From KACC-23026 sp963829575 (GTDB lineage: Bacteria > Bacillota > Bacilli > Bacillales > Sporolactobacillaceae), in the NCBI GenBank assembly GCA_963829575.1, contig CAWHJF010000003.1, positions 62,001-126,000 of the forward strand: 64,000 nt of DNA, written 5' to 3'. Every line of letters begins with the position of its first letter. Position 1 is the first letter of the stretch. Below, in pieces: positions 1 to 8,523 of this stretch. Position numbers and translations under genes: made by a program. The notes below the pieces were generated by a model. The model was not told the DNA's origin. It made no database searches and worked only from the letters and a program-made list of their open reading frames with translations.

Positions 1-226
1 TTACTGGTGAAAAGTGGCTTTTTTCTTGACTGAGCGTTTTTTGATCCCCTTGAATTTCTTGGTGAACCTGGGCTTTCCAATCGCCAGAGTGACGCGGATT
101 GGTTTTGAGCGTCAAAACGAGGGATAGGATGAGCGTACCCACTAAGATTAAAAGCATAATCCACAGCATTTTCCTTTTGTAAAGCTTCATATTTTCATTG
201 ATCACGAGTCGAACAAAACCACTCAT
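1..226 (-). CDS. ABC transporter permease, N-terminal part (cut by window edge)
   Basis: Only the first 75 residues are inside the window. After a short basic amphipathic stretch there is one strong hydrophobic segment (residues 20-38), then a polar Lys/Gln/Glu-rich stretch. This is the usual start of ABC-2 type permeases, which place a large external loop after the first membrane helix. The ATG overlaps the stop of the ATPase gene by four bases (ATGA), so the two are translationally coupled and very likely form one exporter. Substrate cannot be told. The family call rests mainly on the neighbour. Confidence 0.75.
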   Translation of the reverse strand, partial: MSGFVRLVINENMKLYKRKMLWIMLLILVGTLILSLVLTLKTNPRHSGDWKAQVHQEIQGDQKTLSQEKSHFSPV

Positions 227-1149
227 TTCGCCCCACCTACTTTTACAGTTTTTTGCAGAAATCGCTCTTCTAACGACTGTTTCACTAAAGAGACCGTATA
301 GACGTCCACAGAATGCGCCACCAATAATCGGTTAAGCTCGGGAAGTTCGGGATAAGGGAGACGAATTTCGATCTCACCTTCCCTTTTTTCCAGGACTGGA
401 ATAGCCTGATCATTCAACACCTGTAGTGCGGACTCGACAGGCGTCACGCGGAGAACGAGCGTCACCCCTTCTTCATCATCTTGTTCTTGTGTCCGCACTT
501 CCTCTGTATCCGTGATCACTCCATCTTGAATAATAATGATTCGGTCGCAAAGCAGTTCAATTTCGGTGAGCAAGTGACTGGAGACAAAAATCGTCATACC
601 GTCCTCTTTAGCGAGTCTTCTAAGATACTCACGAATTTCTTTAATTCCTGATGGGTCCAATCCATTTGTTGGTTCATCTAAAATTAAAACTTTAGGATGG
701 CTTAGAATGGCCTGGGCAATCCCTAAGCGCTGTCTCATACCTAAGGAGTAGGTTTTGACCTTCTGCTTGATCGCATCTGTTAAGCCGACGAGCTCAGTGA
801 CCTCTTCAATGCGTTTCGGATCAACAGGACCGGTCATTCTTTGAAAATGGACAAGATTATCATATCCCGATAAGAATTTATAAAGCTCTGGTGTCTCAAT
901 GATTCCACTCACATATTTGAGCGCTTGTTCTTTATTGGTTTTCACACTATGACCATTTATTTCGACGTCCCCTTCAGTCATGGACATATGCCCAACCATC
1001 ATCCGCATGGTGGTTGTCTTACCTGCACCATTTGGACCAAGGAAGCCGACGATTTCACCTTGTTTGATTTCAAGATTGAGATGGTCAACCACAGTCTTAT
1101 TTCCAATTCTTTTGGTTAAGTCCTTCAACCGACATATCACTTCAGCCAT
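223..1149 (-). CDS. ABC transporter ATP-binding protein (exporter type)
   Basis: ATPase subunit that would power the membrane protein encoded just downstream. A Walker A motif GPNGAGKT lies at residues 38-45, followed by the signature YSLGMRQRLG, Walker B with ILDEPTNGLDP and the H-loop SSHLL. The C-terminal third matches the extra domain of BcrA/antibiotic-resistance type ATPases. The ATG at 1149 is preferred because a GTGAG ribosome site sits nine bases upstream; an in-frame TTG at 1158 has no properly spaced site. It lies downstream of the rny terminator, where B. subtilis has ymdB and spoVS. The substrate is unknown; peptide antibiotic or lipid export is a guess from the subfamily. Confidence 0.93.
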   Translation of the reverse strand: MAEVICRLKDLTKRIGNKTVVDHLNLEIKQGEIVGFLGPNGAGKTTTMRMMVGHMSMTEGDVEINGHSVKTNKEQALKYVSGIIETPELYKFLSGYDNLVHFQRMTGPVDPKRIEEVTELVGLTDAIKQKVKTYSLGMRQRLGIAQAILSHPKVLILDEPTNGLDPSGIKEIREYLRRLAKEDGMTIFVSSHLLTEIELLCDRIIIIQDGVITDTEEVRTQEQDDEEGVTLVLRVTPVESALQVLNDQAIPVLEKREGEIEIRLPYPELPELNRLLVAHSVDVYTVSLVKQSLEERFLQKTVKVGGAK

Positions 1150-1315
1150 GCTCTTCAACTCACTTTATTCATATTTTTTTGATTCAGCCTGTTCAACCCC
1201 CTCCTATTACGGGCTCATCTCAGAAAAGTTTCATAAATTTTGGTAATTAATAAAGTAAATCTTATTTTTAAAAGGTTTGGAGGTGAGCGTATTACGGCCT
1301 ATTAAGGCGGGCTAA

Positions 1316-1360
1316 CCTAAAAACACCTTCATTGGCCCTAAAAGGACCAACGAAGGTGTT
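1316..1360 (-). terminator. Intrinsic terminator after rny
   Basis: Minus-strand stem ACACCTTCGTTGG / CCAATGAAGGTGT (13 pairs with one wobble), loop of about 11 bases, followed by a T-rich tail. It begins about ten bases after the rny stop. Confidence 0.9.
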
Positions 1361-1369
1361 GGGTTAGTC

Positions 1370-2932
1370 TTATTTCGCGTACTCAATGGCTCGCGTTTCT
1401 CGAATCACGGTCACTTTAATGTGCCCTGGGTAATCGAGTTCGTTTTCAATTTTCTTCGTAATCTCTTTTGCGAGTTGATAAGCATTGGCATCATCCACAA
1501 TTTCTGGGGTAACCATAATACGTACCTCACGTCCCGCTTGGATTGCAAACGATTTTTCAACCCCTTCAAAAGACTCAGAGATTTCTTCTAGTTTCTCAAG
1601 TCTTCGAATATAGGTTTCCAATGTCTCACGTCGCGCACCCGGTCTCGCAGCAGACAGCGCATCGGCTGCAGCCACCAAGACAGAGATGACAGAAGTCGCT
1701 TCCGTATCGCCATGGTGTGAAGCAATGCTGTTCACTACCACAGGATGCTCGCGATATTTCGTCGCCAATTCCACACCGATCTCAACATGGCTTCCTTCTA
1801 CTTCATGGTCAATCGCTTTCCCAATATCATGAAGAAGGCCGGCGCGTCTTGCAAGCGTCACATCTTCACCCAATTCAGCAGCCATTAGCCCGGTTAAGTA
1901 GGCAACTTCCATGGAGTGCTTTAAGACGTTTTGACCATAACTTGTCCGGAATTTCAAACGACCTAAAATTTTAATTAAGTCTGGATGTAGACCATGAATA
2001 CCCACTTCAAATGTCGTTTGTTCACCATACTCACGAATCGCTTCGTCCACTTCACGACGAGATTTTTCGACCATTTCTTCAATACGTGCTGGATGAATTC
2101 GTCCATCTTGAACCAATTTCTCGAGAGCATTTCGTGCAATTTCTCGTCGAATTGGATCAAAGCCTGATAAAATCACCGCTTCTGGCGTATCATCAATAAT
2201 GAGATCAATACCAGTTAGCGTTTCAAGTGTCCGGATATTTCGTCCTTCACGACCAATGATTCGGCCTTTCATTTCATCATTTGGAAGTGTCACAACAGAT
2301 ACCGTCGTCTCAGCAACATGATCAGCCGCGCAACGTTGAATCGCAAGTGAAAGAATGTTCTTCGCCTTTTTATCGGCTTCTTCCTTCGCTCGATTTTCAA
2401 TATCTTTAGCAAGCTGGGCTGCTTCGTGAACCGTTTCTTGTCGAACTTGAGTTAGTATGAGTTCTTTGGCCTCTTCGTTGGTTAATCCAGAAATGCGTTC
2501 CAGCTCTATTTGACCTTGTCGAACGTATTCCTCCACTTTGCTTTCCATCTCTTCAATATGTCGTTGTCGTTTTTCGAGAGAATCCTCCCTCTTCTCAAGT
2601 GAGTCTTCTTTTTTATCAAGCATTTCGCTCTTTCGATCAAGGAGATCATCTTTCTGAACGAGTCGATTTTCTTGTTTCTGCAATTCATTACGTCTTTCAC
2701 GAATTTCGCCTTCTGCTTCAGTTCGTAAAGTATGAATTTCGTCCTTTGCTTCTAAAAGGGCTTCCTTCTTACTCGCCTCAGCTGCTCGCTTAGCATCTTC
2801 AACAATTTGAGTTGCCATATCATTAGCAGACGAAATTTTGCCTTCTGCAATTGACTTGCGTACCAAGTAACCGATCAAAATTCCAACGACTACAGAGATC
2901 AGCGCAATGGAGATGATGAGTACATAGATCAA
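1370..2932 (-). CDS. rny: Ribonuclease Y
   Basis: Membrane-anchored endoribonuclease that starts mRNA decay and riboswitch turnover in Bacilli. The 520 residues equal the B. subtilis length. Domains in order: N-terminal membrane helix (residues 3-24), long charged coiled coil (about 30-200), KH RNA-binding domain with GRIIGREGRNIR, and HD phosphodiesterase domain with HDIGKAIDHE near residue 368. The start is a TTG with a perfect GGAGGTGA ribosome site seven bases upstream. It is monocistronic here, with its own sigma-A promoter and terminator. Confidence 0.98.
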   Translation of the reverse strand: MIYVLIISIALISVVVGILIGYLVRKSIAEGKISSANDMATQIVEDAKRAAEASKKEALLEAKDEIHTLRTEAEGEIRERRNELQKQENRLVQKDDLLDRKSEMLDKKEDSLEKREDSLEKRQRHIEEMESKVEEYVRQGQIELERISGLTNEEAKELILTQVRQETVHEAAQLAKDIENRAKEEADKKAKNILSLAIQRCAADHVAETTVSVVTLPNDEMKGRIIGREGRNIRTLETLTGIDLIIDDTPEAVILSGFDPIRREIARNALEKLVQDGRIHPARIEEMVEKSRREVDEAIREYGEQTTFEVGIHGLHPDLIKILGRLKFRTSYGQNVLKHSMEVAYLTGLMAAELGEDVTLARRAGLLHDIGKAIDHEVEGSHVEIGVELATKYREHPVVVNSIASHHGDTEATSVISVLVAAADALSAARPGARRETLETYIRRLEKLEEISESFEGVEKSFAIQAGREVRIMVTPEIVDDANAYQLAKEITKKIENELDYPGHIKVTVIRETRAIEYAK

Positions 2933-3038
2933 GTCCGTTCACCTCCTTGCTCTCAACAAGTCGCCTTGCGTTTTCTTTTTTCAATTACATTTAAATCATT
3001 TGTCATGTTTAAGTTTGAAAATGAATAAATATACTCTC

Positions 3039-3067
3039 ATTGTAAATTTAACAAAATTGGATGTCAA
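3039..3067 (-). promoter_or_regulatory. Sigma-A promoter of rny
   Basis: Minus strand TTGACA (3062-3067), 17-base spacer, TACAAT (3039-3044). The -35 box is perfect. It gives a leader of about 100 bases before rny. Confidence 0.85.
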
Positions 3068-3169
3068 CTTAATTCGGACAAGATTCGGGCAGGATTCGAC
3101 TTATTTTTTCAACAATTTAGAAAGATACGCTTGAAAATTATGGATTTCAAAGAAATAACTGTGTGGTTG

Positions 3170-3206
3170 TGAAAAAAAGCCAGGGTGAAAAACAGACCCT
3201 GGCTTG
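3170..3206 (-). terminator. Intrinsic terminator after recA
   Basis: Minus-strand stem AGCCAGGGT / ACCCTGGCT followed by seven T. It sits about 17 bases after the recA stop and separates recA from the rny promoter. Confidence 0.92.
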
Positions 3207-3222
3207 AATCATTTAAATTCAA

Positions 3223-4263
3223 TTATAATAATTCACCTTGCTCAATCAAGTCGCCTTCTGCCGCTTCTTTTGACTTTGCATCTAAGCCGTAATGGTCACG
3301 AATGCGTTTTTCAATGATCTTCGCAATTTCTATATTCTCTTTCAAAAATTGCTTTGAATTCTCCCGACCTTGACCAAGACGTTCTTCATCAAATGAATAC
3401 CACGCACCGCTCTTTTGGACAATATCTAAGTCAGAGCCAATATCTAAAATTTCGCCTTCCTTAGAAATACCTTCTCCATACATAATATCCACTTCAGCTT
3501 GCTTAAATGGTGGCGCCACTTTATTCTTAACCACTTTAATTCGTGTCCGGTTCCCAACCATATCGTTCCCTTGTTTTAACGTTTCCGCACGACGAACTTC
3601 TAAACGTATGGTGGAATAAAATTTGAGGGCGCGTCCACCAGGGGTGGTTTCAGGGTTACCAAACATAACGCCCACTTTTTCACGAATTTGGTTAATGAAA
3701 ATCGCGGTTGTTTTCGATTTACTGATTGCACCACCAAGCTTCCGGAGTGCTTGGGACATTAGACGTGCTTGTAGCCCGACGTGAGCATCACCCATTTCGC
3801 CTTCGATCTCAGCTTTCGGAACGAGGGCCGCAACCGAGTCAATAACGATAATGTCCACCGCACCACTTCTAACGAGCGCTTCGGCAATTTCCAAAGCCTG
3901 CTCACCCGTGTCTGGCTGGGAGAGAAGAAGTTCATCAATGTCAACACCGAGATTTTTCGCATAAGCGGGATCAAGCGCATGTTCCGCATCAATAAAAGCG
4001 GCTTGTCCACCGTTTTTTTGAGCTTCTGCAATCGCATGGAGCGCAACGGTTGTTTTACCAGAAGATTCCGGTCCATATACTTCAATAATACGGCCACGAG
4101 GAAAGCCGCCAACACCCATTGCAATATCAAGTGTAATAGAACCGCTGGAAACCGTTGAGATTTGACGATCCGTTTGTTCGCCGAGTTTCATGATAGAGCC
4201 TTTACCAAATTGTTTTTCTATTTGTCTTAAAGCCATTTCTAAGGCTTGTTTACGATCACTCAT
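3223..4263 (-). CDS. recA: Recombinase RecA
   Basis: ATP-dependent strand-exchange protein of homologous recombination and coprotease for LexA. The 346 residues match the Bacillus length. Walker A GPESSGKT lies at residues 64-71; the MAW-type stretch GVMFGNPETTPGG (loop L2 region) and the acidic C-terminus are present. It follows cinA at about 300 bases, with its own promoter and SOS box in between and a terminator right after. Confidence 0.99.
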   Translation of the reverse strand: MSDRKQALEMALRQIEKQFGKGSIMKLGEQTDRQISTVSSGSITLDIAMGVGGFPRGRIIEVYGPESSGKTTVALHAIAEAQKNGGQAAFIDAEHALDPAYAKNLGVDIDELLLSQPDTGEQALEIAEALVRSGAVDIIVIDSVAALVPKAEIEGEMGDAHVGLQARLMSQALRKLGGAISKSKTTAIFINQIREKVGVMFGNPETTPGGRALKFYSTIRLEVRRAETLKQGNDMVGNRTRIKVVKNKVAPPFKQAEVDIMYGEGISKEGEILDIGSDLDIVQKSGAWYSFDEERLGQGRENSKQFLKENIEIAKIIEKRIRDHYGLDAKSKEAAEGDLIEQGELL

Positions 4264-4416
4264 TTAATAACCTCTTTCTCAATTAGGTTTAAGGTAAGCT
4301 GTCGTTCAAAAAAAGAATGAATGGATAAATCTAACAGGAAAATGTGCCCTTTGGAGACACACAGCAAATGAACGTCCTCAAAAGAAGAGACAAACATCAC
4401 CTTTTCTTTAACCTAA

Positions 4417-4445
4417 TCATAGACGTTTTTGGCTCGTTTGACAAT
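4417..4445 (-). promoter_or_regulatory. Sigma-A promoter of recA
   Basis: Minus strand TTGTCA (4440-4445), 17-base spacer, TATGAT (4417-4422). The start point would lie near 4410, leaving a leader of about 145 bases in which no clear hairpin or upstream reading frame was found. Confidence 0.85.
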
Positions 4446-4454
4446 ACTTTTTGC

Positions 4455-4468
4455 GAACATTTATTCGC
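4455..4468 (-). promoter_or_regulatory. LexA (DinR) SOS box upstream of recA
   Basis: Minus strand CGAATAAATGTTCG fits the Bacillus SOS consensus CGAACRNRYGTTYG with one change (T for C at position 5), the same change as in the B. subtilis recA box as I recall it. It lies ten bases upstream of the -35 box. Confidence 0.8.
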
Positions 4469-4570
4469 TTTTTATAAATAAGTGGCTCTGTTAACTTTTA
4501 ACATTAAATTTTTCGCTTCAAACGCTCGCTTCAATCGCACTAGTTTAATAATTTAAAACGGCAACTTCTT

Positions 4571-5806
4571 TCACAACTGATCCAAATAATTCCGAATTTT
4601 ATTCAGACCCTGTTTCACTGAACGGTTCCGAATTCCGGTCCGTGAGCCAGAGAATAGAAAGGATTCTGCTTCGGTTCCGCTTTCCGTTGCGAGTCCAACA
4701 AACACGGTTCCAACCGCTTTCCCTTCACTCTCAGACGGCCCGGCGACACCAGTAAAACTAATACCAAGCGATGCTCCGGTTAAGCGGCGGACGTTCTCAG
4801 CCATCTGACGGGCACATGCTTCACTAACAGCGCCGTCCGATTCCAATATGGTATGCGGTATGCCCAAAAATTTTTCTTTTACTCCGTTTGTGTAACACAC
4901 AATACTACCAAGAAAAACTTCGCTTGCACCGGATAAGGTTGTAAGTGCATCGGAAAATAAACCACCGGTCAAACTTTCTGCCGCAGCAAGGGTCATATTT
5001 TTTGCTTTGAGTGCCTTGAAAACGACCGAGGCGAGGCTCTCTTCATCCCCATAGCCGTATAAAAATTCACCCACTCGTTCTGAAATTCGCGCTTCAAGTT
5101 CATCTAGCATGTGTTCCGCTTTTTCAGGGTCATGCGTTCGCGCGGACAACCTCAGTGTCACTTCTCCTTCTTTGGCGAGTGGCGCAACCGTCGGATTAGA
5201 TTGAGATTCAATGATATCAATCAGTGTGGTCTCAAGAGCGGATTCACCAATTCCAAAGAAACGCAACACGCGTGAAACAATCGGCTCGCCATGCGTGTTC
5301 ATAAGGTACGGACGGACACTTTCTTTGAACATCGGTTTCATCTCAGATGGCGGACCAGGCATGAGAATGTAAACGTGATCCCCATCTTCTATAATCATCC
5401 CAGGGGCCATCCCATTATGATTAGGCAATACTTTAGCGCCTTCTAGAACGATCGCTTGACGTCGATTGTTTTCGGTCATGGTTCGACCTAACTTTTCAAA
5501 ATAAGCTTCAATTTTCTCTAGTGCCTCTTGATCCATGACCAATGACTTTCCGAGCGCTTCCCCAAGCGTCTCTTTTGTTAAGTCATCTTTGGTTGGACCC
5601 AGTCCTCCAGTGAAAATTAAGCAGTTGGAGCGACTTTTGGCCGTTTCAATTGCTGCCTTTAGTCGATCTGGATTATCGCCGACTACGGTGTGATAAAAAA
5701 CTTGTATGCCAATTTCGGCGCATTCCTTTGAAATAAACTGTGCGTTGGTGTTGGCTATTTGTCCTAATAATAATTCGGTTCCAACCGCAATAATTTCAGC
5801 TTTCAT
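4571..5806 (-). CDS. cinA: CinA, competence/damage-inducible protein
   Basis: Two-domain protein: N-terminal MoaB/molybdopterin-binding-like domain (about residues 1-170, starting MKAEIIAVGTELLLGQ) and C-terminal PncC-type nicotinamide-nucleotide amidase domain (about 255-411, with AAAESLTGGL and SFTGVAGP). The family removes deamidated pyridine nucleotides and is linked to competence; in B. subtilis cinA-recA are co-transcribed under ComK. No terminator is seen between cinA and recA, so some read-through is likely. 411 residues is normal. Confidence 0.97.
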   Translation of the reverse strand: MKAEIIAVGTELLLGQIANTNAQFISKECAEIGIQVFYHTVVGDNPDRLKAAIETAKSRSNCLIFTGGLGPTKDDLTKETLGEALGKSLVMDQEALEKIEAYFEKLGRTMTENNRRQAIVLEGAKVLPNHNGMAPGMIIEDGDHVYILMPGPPSEMKPMFKESVRPYLMNTHGEPIVSRVLRFFGIGESALETTLIDIIESQSNPTVAPLAKEGEVTLRLSARTHDPEKAEHMLDELEARISERVGEFLYGYGDEESLASVVFKALKAKNMTLAAAESLTGGLFSDALTTLSGASEVFLGSIVCYTNGVKEKFLGIPHTILESDGAVSEACARQMAENVRRLTGASLGISFTGVAGPSESEGKAVGTVFVGLATESGTEAESFLFSGSRTGIRNRSVKQGLNKIRNYLDQL

Positions 5807-5823
5807 GACCGACCCTCCATCTC

Positions 5824-5842
5824 AATTGACCACTTGTCAATT
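5824..5842. repeat. Inverted repeat in the cinA leader
   Basis: AATTGAC, five-base spacer, GTCAATT: a perfect 7 bp dyad about 20 bases upstream of the cinA start codon. It could be an operator or a small hairpin near the ribosome site; no factor is recognised. Confidence 0.5.
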
Positions 5843-5915
5843 CCCTAACTACCTATTTCACATTTAACCCTTAAATTCCTGCTAAAGCTACACAAGATTT
5901 TCAAAAAAAGACCTT

Positions 5916-6494
5916 CTAGTTTTTTGATCTCAACACACTTTTATTTTTCGCAAAATAATCCCATCCAGAAAGAATGGTTAAAATCACAGCAATCCATAAA
6001 CAGATGGAGTCAAGTGGGAAACCTGTTTTTCCAAAAGGAATGTTATTTAATAAATACAGAATGAGTGCAACCATTTGAAAGGTCGTCTTCCATTTGGCAA
6101 TGGGGCTTGCGGCAATGACCTTGCCCTGCTCAACGGCTACAAGACGAAATCCTGTAATGGCGAATTCACGAGCTAGAATGACTATCACCATCCATGATGG
6201 GATCTCTTGGAGGCCAACCAATGCAACAAAGGCTGCCATCACAAGCAATTTGTCCGCTAAAGGATCCATAAACTTACCAAAGTTCGACACCAAATTAAGT
6301 TTTCGAGCAAGAAAGCCGTCCAACCAATCTGTAAGGGAAGCCACCATAAATATAAGTGCAGCAATCAAACGCGCGACCGAAAAATGCGCTGCTCCAACAG
6401 CGAGATCCGTATGCCCCATTGGGACTAGTAAAAACACAAGGAAAACAGGAATTAAAATCATTCTTAGGATAGTTAGCTGATTTGCAATGTTCAT
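5916..6494 (-). CDS. pgsA: CDP-diacylglycerol--glycerol-3-phosphate 3-phosphatidyltransferase
   Basis: Makes phosphatidylglycerol phosphate, the committed step to phosphatidylglycerol and cardiolipin, in the membrane. The CDP-alcohol phosphotransferase signature D-G-x2-A-R-x8-G-x3-D-x3-D is complete (DGFLAR ... GKFMDPLAD), and several membrane helices follow. The ATG at 6494 (MNIANQLT) is chosen because GGAAGGTG lies just upstream; a longer reading frame to 6542 would run over that site and the upstream hairpin. 192 residues. It lies between rodZ and cinA as in B. subtilis. Confidence 0.97.
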   Translation of the reverse strand: MNIANQLTILRMILIPVFLVFLLVPMGHTDLAVGAAHFSVARLIAALIFMVASLTDWLDGFLARKLNLVSNFGKFMDPLADKLLVMAAFVALVGLQEIPSWMVIVILAREFAITGFRLVAVEQGKVIAASPIAKWKTTFQMVALILYLLNNIPFGKTGFPLDSICLWIAVILTILSGWDYFAKNKSVLRSKN

Positions 6495-6527
6495 AAAAAC
6501 ACCTTCCTTTCTTGAATACAAAAACGT

Positions 6528-6588
6528 GGAAACGGGAGCCACCTTCTAGTGAACACAGCTTACAAGACTGTTTCCGAAGGCGACTCCC
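6528..6588 (-). other. Structured RNA between rodZ and pgsA (hairpin, possible pseudoknot)
   Basis: Minus-strand arms GGGAGTCGCCTTC (6576-6588) and GAAGGTGGCTCCC (6534-6546) pair over 13 positions with two G-U pairs. GGAAAC, first in the loop (6570-6575), can pair with GTTTCC just after the stem (6528-6533), an H-type pseudoknot geometry. It starts 12 bases after the rodZ stop. A weak terminator is an alternative, since a T5 run follows nine bases later. Confidence 0.55.
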
Positions 6589-6600
6589 TATTTCTTAAAG

Positions 6601-7524
6601 TCATGGCTTATTAATAATCGTAATGTGCTGAAAAACAGGGTCTTTTTGAACAGCCAACGTCTGTCCATTAATTTTGACTGTAACGTTTCGAACATTCCCA
6701 ATTTTTAAATAGATCTGTTTGAGTGAACTGAGATCTTGAGAAAAGTTTTGTTTGTTAGAACCAGTTGCACTTAAATTTCCGTAATAATAACGTTTGCCTG
6801 ATTCGGAGGTATTAAAAATTCCAACCCAAGAACTTTGTCCTTTGTTTGCGGTCACGTCGAGTTTAAACTGTTTTGCACCAGACAATGTATACGTAAAATT
6901 ACTCCCCTGAGATTTGGTCAGAGTGAGCTTTTGCGTCGGTTTCGTCGTGTTTGTTTGATTCGACGCATTCGGATCCGCAGACGTGCCAGACTTCGTTTGA
7001 TCCTGACTTTTAGACCCCGTTGACTTTTGGGTTGAATCGGATTTGGTCGTCCCATTTCCGATATTTTGGGAAGGTGTATAAGACGTTTCCGGCTGCTTTA
7101 CTTTTTGTGCAGAAGCAGAGTCATTTCTGCCCGATAATTGTTGGGCCAAGAACCAAACACCCACTGCAATCGCAAGAACGATCACAACTACCGCCACAAC
7201 CGGTAGGTTCTTTGTCCACGTTCCACTTGAAGAAGGACGAATCGCTTCCCGTGCGTTTCGTGGGGGCAACGTTTCGATTTCACTACCCGATTTCGGAATT
7301 TCAGACCGATACGTCTCGAATAATTCATTTGTATCTAAACCAACTGTTTCCGCATAGCTCTTAATAAAGGCGCGAGTATAGAAATGTCCTGGAAGACGAT
7401 CAAAATTACCCTCTTCAATCGCTTGAAGATAGCGTTTTTGAATTTTTGTACGTTCTTGAAGATCTTCCAGATTTAAACCCATTGCTTCTCGTGCTTCCCG
7501 CAATGTTATGCCGAGTTCACTCAA
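6601..7524 (-). CDS. rodZ: RodZ-like membrane protein, HTH and DUF4115 domains
   Basis: Links the MreB cytoskeleton to the membrane in rod-shaped bacteria (family knowledge; B. subtilis ymfM). An N-terminal Xre-type helix-turn-helix (residues about 1-70, LREAREAMGLNLEDL) is followed by a short linker, one membrane helix (about 107-127), a Ser/Thr/Gln-rich extracellular linker (about 130-200) and a C-terminal DUF4115 beta domain. 307 residues is typical. It keeps the conserved position before pgsA. Confidence 0.93.
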   Translation of the reverse strand: MSELGITLREAREAMGLNLEDLQERTKIQKRYLQAIEEGNFDRLPGHFYTRAFIKSYAETVGLDTNELFETYRSEIPKSGSEIETLPPRNAREAIRPSSSGTWTKNLPVVAVVVIVLAIAVGVWFLAQQLSGRNDSASAQKVKQPETSYTPSQNIGNGTTKSDSTQKSTGSKSQDQTKSGTSADPNASNQTNTTKPTQKLTLTKSQGSNFTYTLSGAKQFKLDVTANKGQSSWVGIFNTSESGKRYYYGNLSATGSNKQNFSQDLSSLKQIYLKIGNVRNVTVKINGQTLAVQKDPVFQHITIINKP

Positions 7525-7566
7525 TGGAAAACACCTACCAATTTTTGTGAATATAGAATTTGATTT

Positions 7567-8322
7567 TCAATTGTCACTTATTGCGTCATATGTAATCACT
7601 TCATTTGGATGGTCCCGCAATTCAATAATATAATCAAAATCATCCAATGTATACTCCGTACCTTGACAGAAAATATCTGGATGTTCAACCACTTTGGTTA
7701 CGGGCATGCGCATCACTTGGCGGAGCAGCTCCCAGTGTCTTTCTGAAGCACGTCGTGTGGAGACGACTCCATCTATGATAAAAATATGATCTTCTGAAAA
7801 CTCATCTTCAGCAAGCTGAGTCCGCACAGTTTGACGCAATAAGGTTGATGAGATGAACACCCATCGCTTATTGGCACAGACGCTCGAGGCAATAATGGAT
7901 TCTGTTTTACCGACACGAGGCAACCCACGAATGCCGATTAATTTATGACCATCTTTCTTATAGAGCTCTGCCATAAAATCCACAAGTAATCCAATTTCAT
8001 CTCGTATAAAGCGAAATGTTTTTTTATCATCTGCATCCCGTTCAAGGTAGCGTCCGTGTCTTACGGCAAGACGATCACTTAATTTGGGTTCTCTTAATTT
8101 TGTTACAGATATATTGTCCATGGTTTTAACGATGCCGAGCAACTGTTCAATTTGAGTACTGTCCTCTGTAAGAAGGAGCATGCCTCGTCTTGAATCGTCT
8201 ACACCGTTAATCGTGACTATATTAATCCCTAACATGCCGAACAATGAAGCAATATCGCCTAGCAAACCTGGTCGATTTCTATGTATTTCATATTCCAGAT
8301 ACCATTCTTTTGTCTTCTCCAT
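7567..8322 (-). CDS. ymfK: YmfK-like DUF3388 protein, ACT-like N-terminus plus P-loop
   Basis: Unknown function, conserved in spore-forming Bacilli at this place. The N-terminal 75 residues read like an ACT domain (EIHRNRPGLLGDIASLFGML). Near residue 130 there is a P-loop-like GIRGLPRVGKTE, followed by hydrophobic strands, the second ending FIIDG. This suggests a small ligand-sensing ATP/GTP-binding protein. The ATG is preceded by GGGG at eight bases. It has its own upstream region of about 150 bases with repeats, after the ymfJ hairpin. Confidence 0.85.
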   Translation of the reverse strand: MEKTKEWYLEYEIHRNRPGLLGDIASLFGMLGINIVTINGVDDSRRGMLLLTEDSTQIEQLLGIVKTMDNISVTKLREPKLSDRLAVRHGRYLERDADDKKTFRFIRDEIGLLVDFMAELYKKDGHKLIGIRGLPRVGKTESIIASSVCANKRWVFISSTLLRQTVRTQLAEDEFSEDHIFIIDGVVSTRRASERHWELLRQVMRMPVTKVVEHPDIFCQGTEYTLDDFDYIIELRDHPNEVITYDAISDN

Positions 8323-8364
8323 TTGTTCTACCCCATAAGTGTGTCGTGATCAATCCCCTTAAGA

Positions 8365-8403
8365 TAACCTGTTTATATTTGATGGTACCAATCTAACCTG
8401 TTT
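8365..8403. repeat. Direct repeat pair upstream of ymfK
   Basis: TAACCTGTTT occurs at 8365-8374 and 8394-8403, a spacing of 29 bases (close to three helical turns). It lies within the ymfK upstream region, so it might be an operator pair. No known factor matches. Confidence 0.4.
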
Positions 8404-8486
8404 CTTTAATAAAAACAGTGTCAATATAAATGTATAATAAATAAGGGTAGGATTCAAGGGAATGAAACGGAATCTTATATGGAATG

Positions 8487-8513
8487 AAAGGGATGTCGAA
8501 TCGACATCCCTTC
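8487..8513 (-). terminator. Hairpin after ymfJ, probable terminator
   Basis: AGGGATGTCGA / TCGACATCCCT, an 11 bp near-perfect palindrome with a one-base centre, ten bases after the ymfJ stop. The T-tract on the minus strand is short (TTTCATT), so termination may be partial. Confidence 0.65.
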
Positions 8514-8523
8514 CAAATAAGGC

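Noticed and set aside
1261..1315. Plus-strand GGAGGTGA near 1281 as a ribosome site for a small gene
   Set aside because: The only frames after it close within a few codons.
4260..4398. Apparent upstream reading frame in the recA leader that might couple to recA
   Set aside because: On careful reading a TGA occurs after six codons; the frame does not reach recA.
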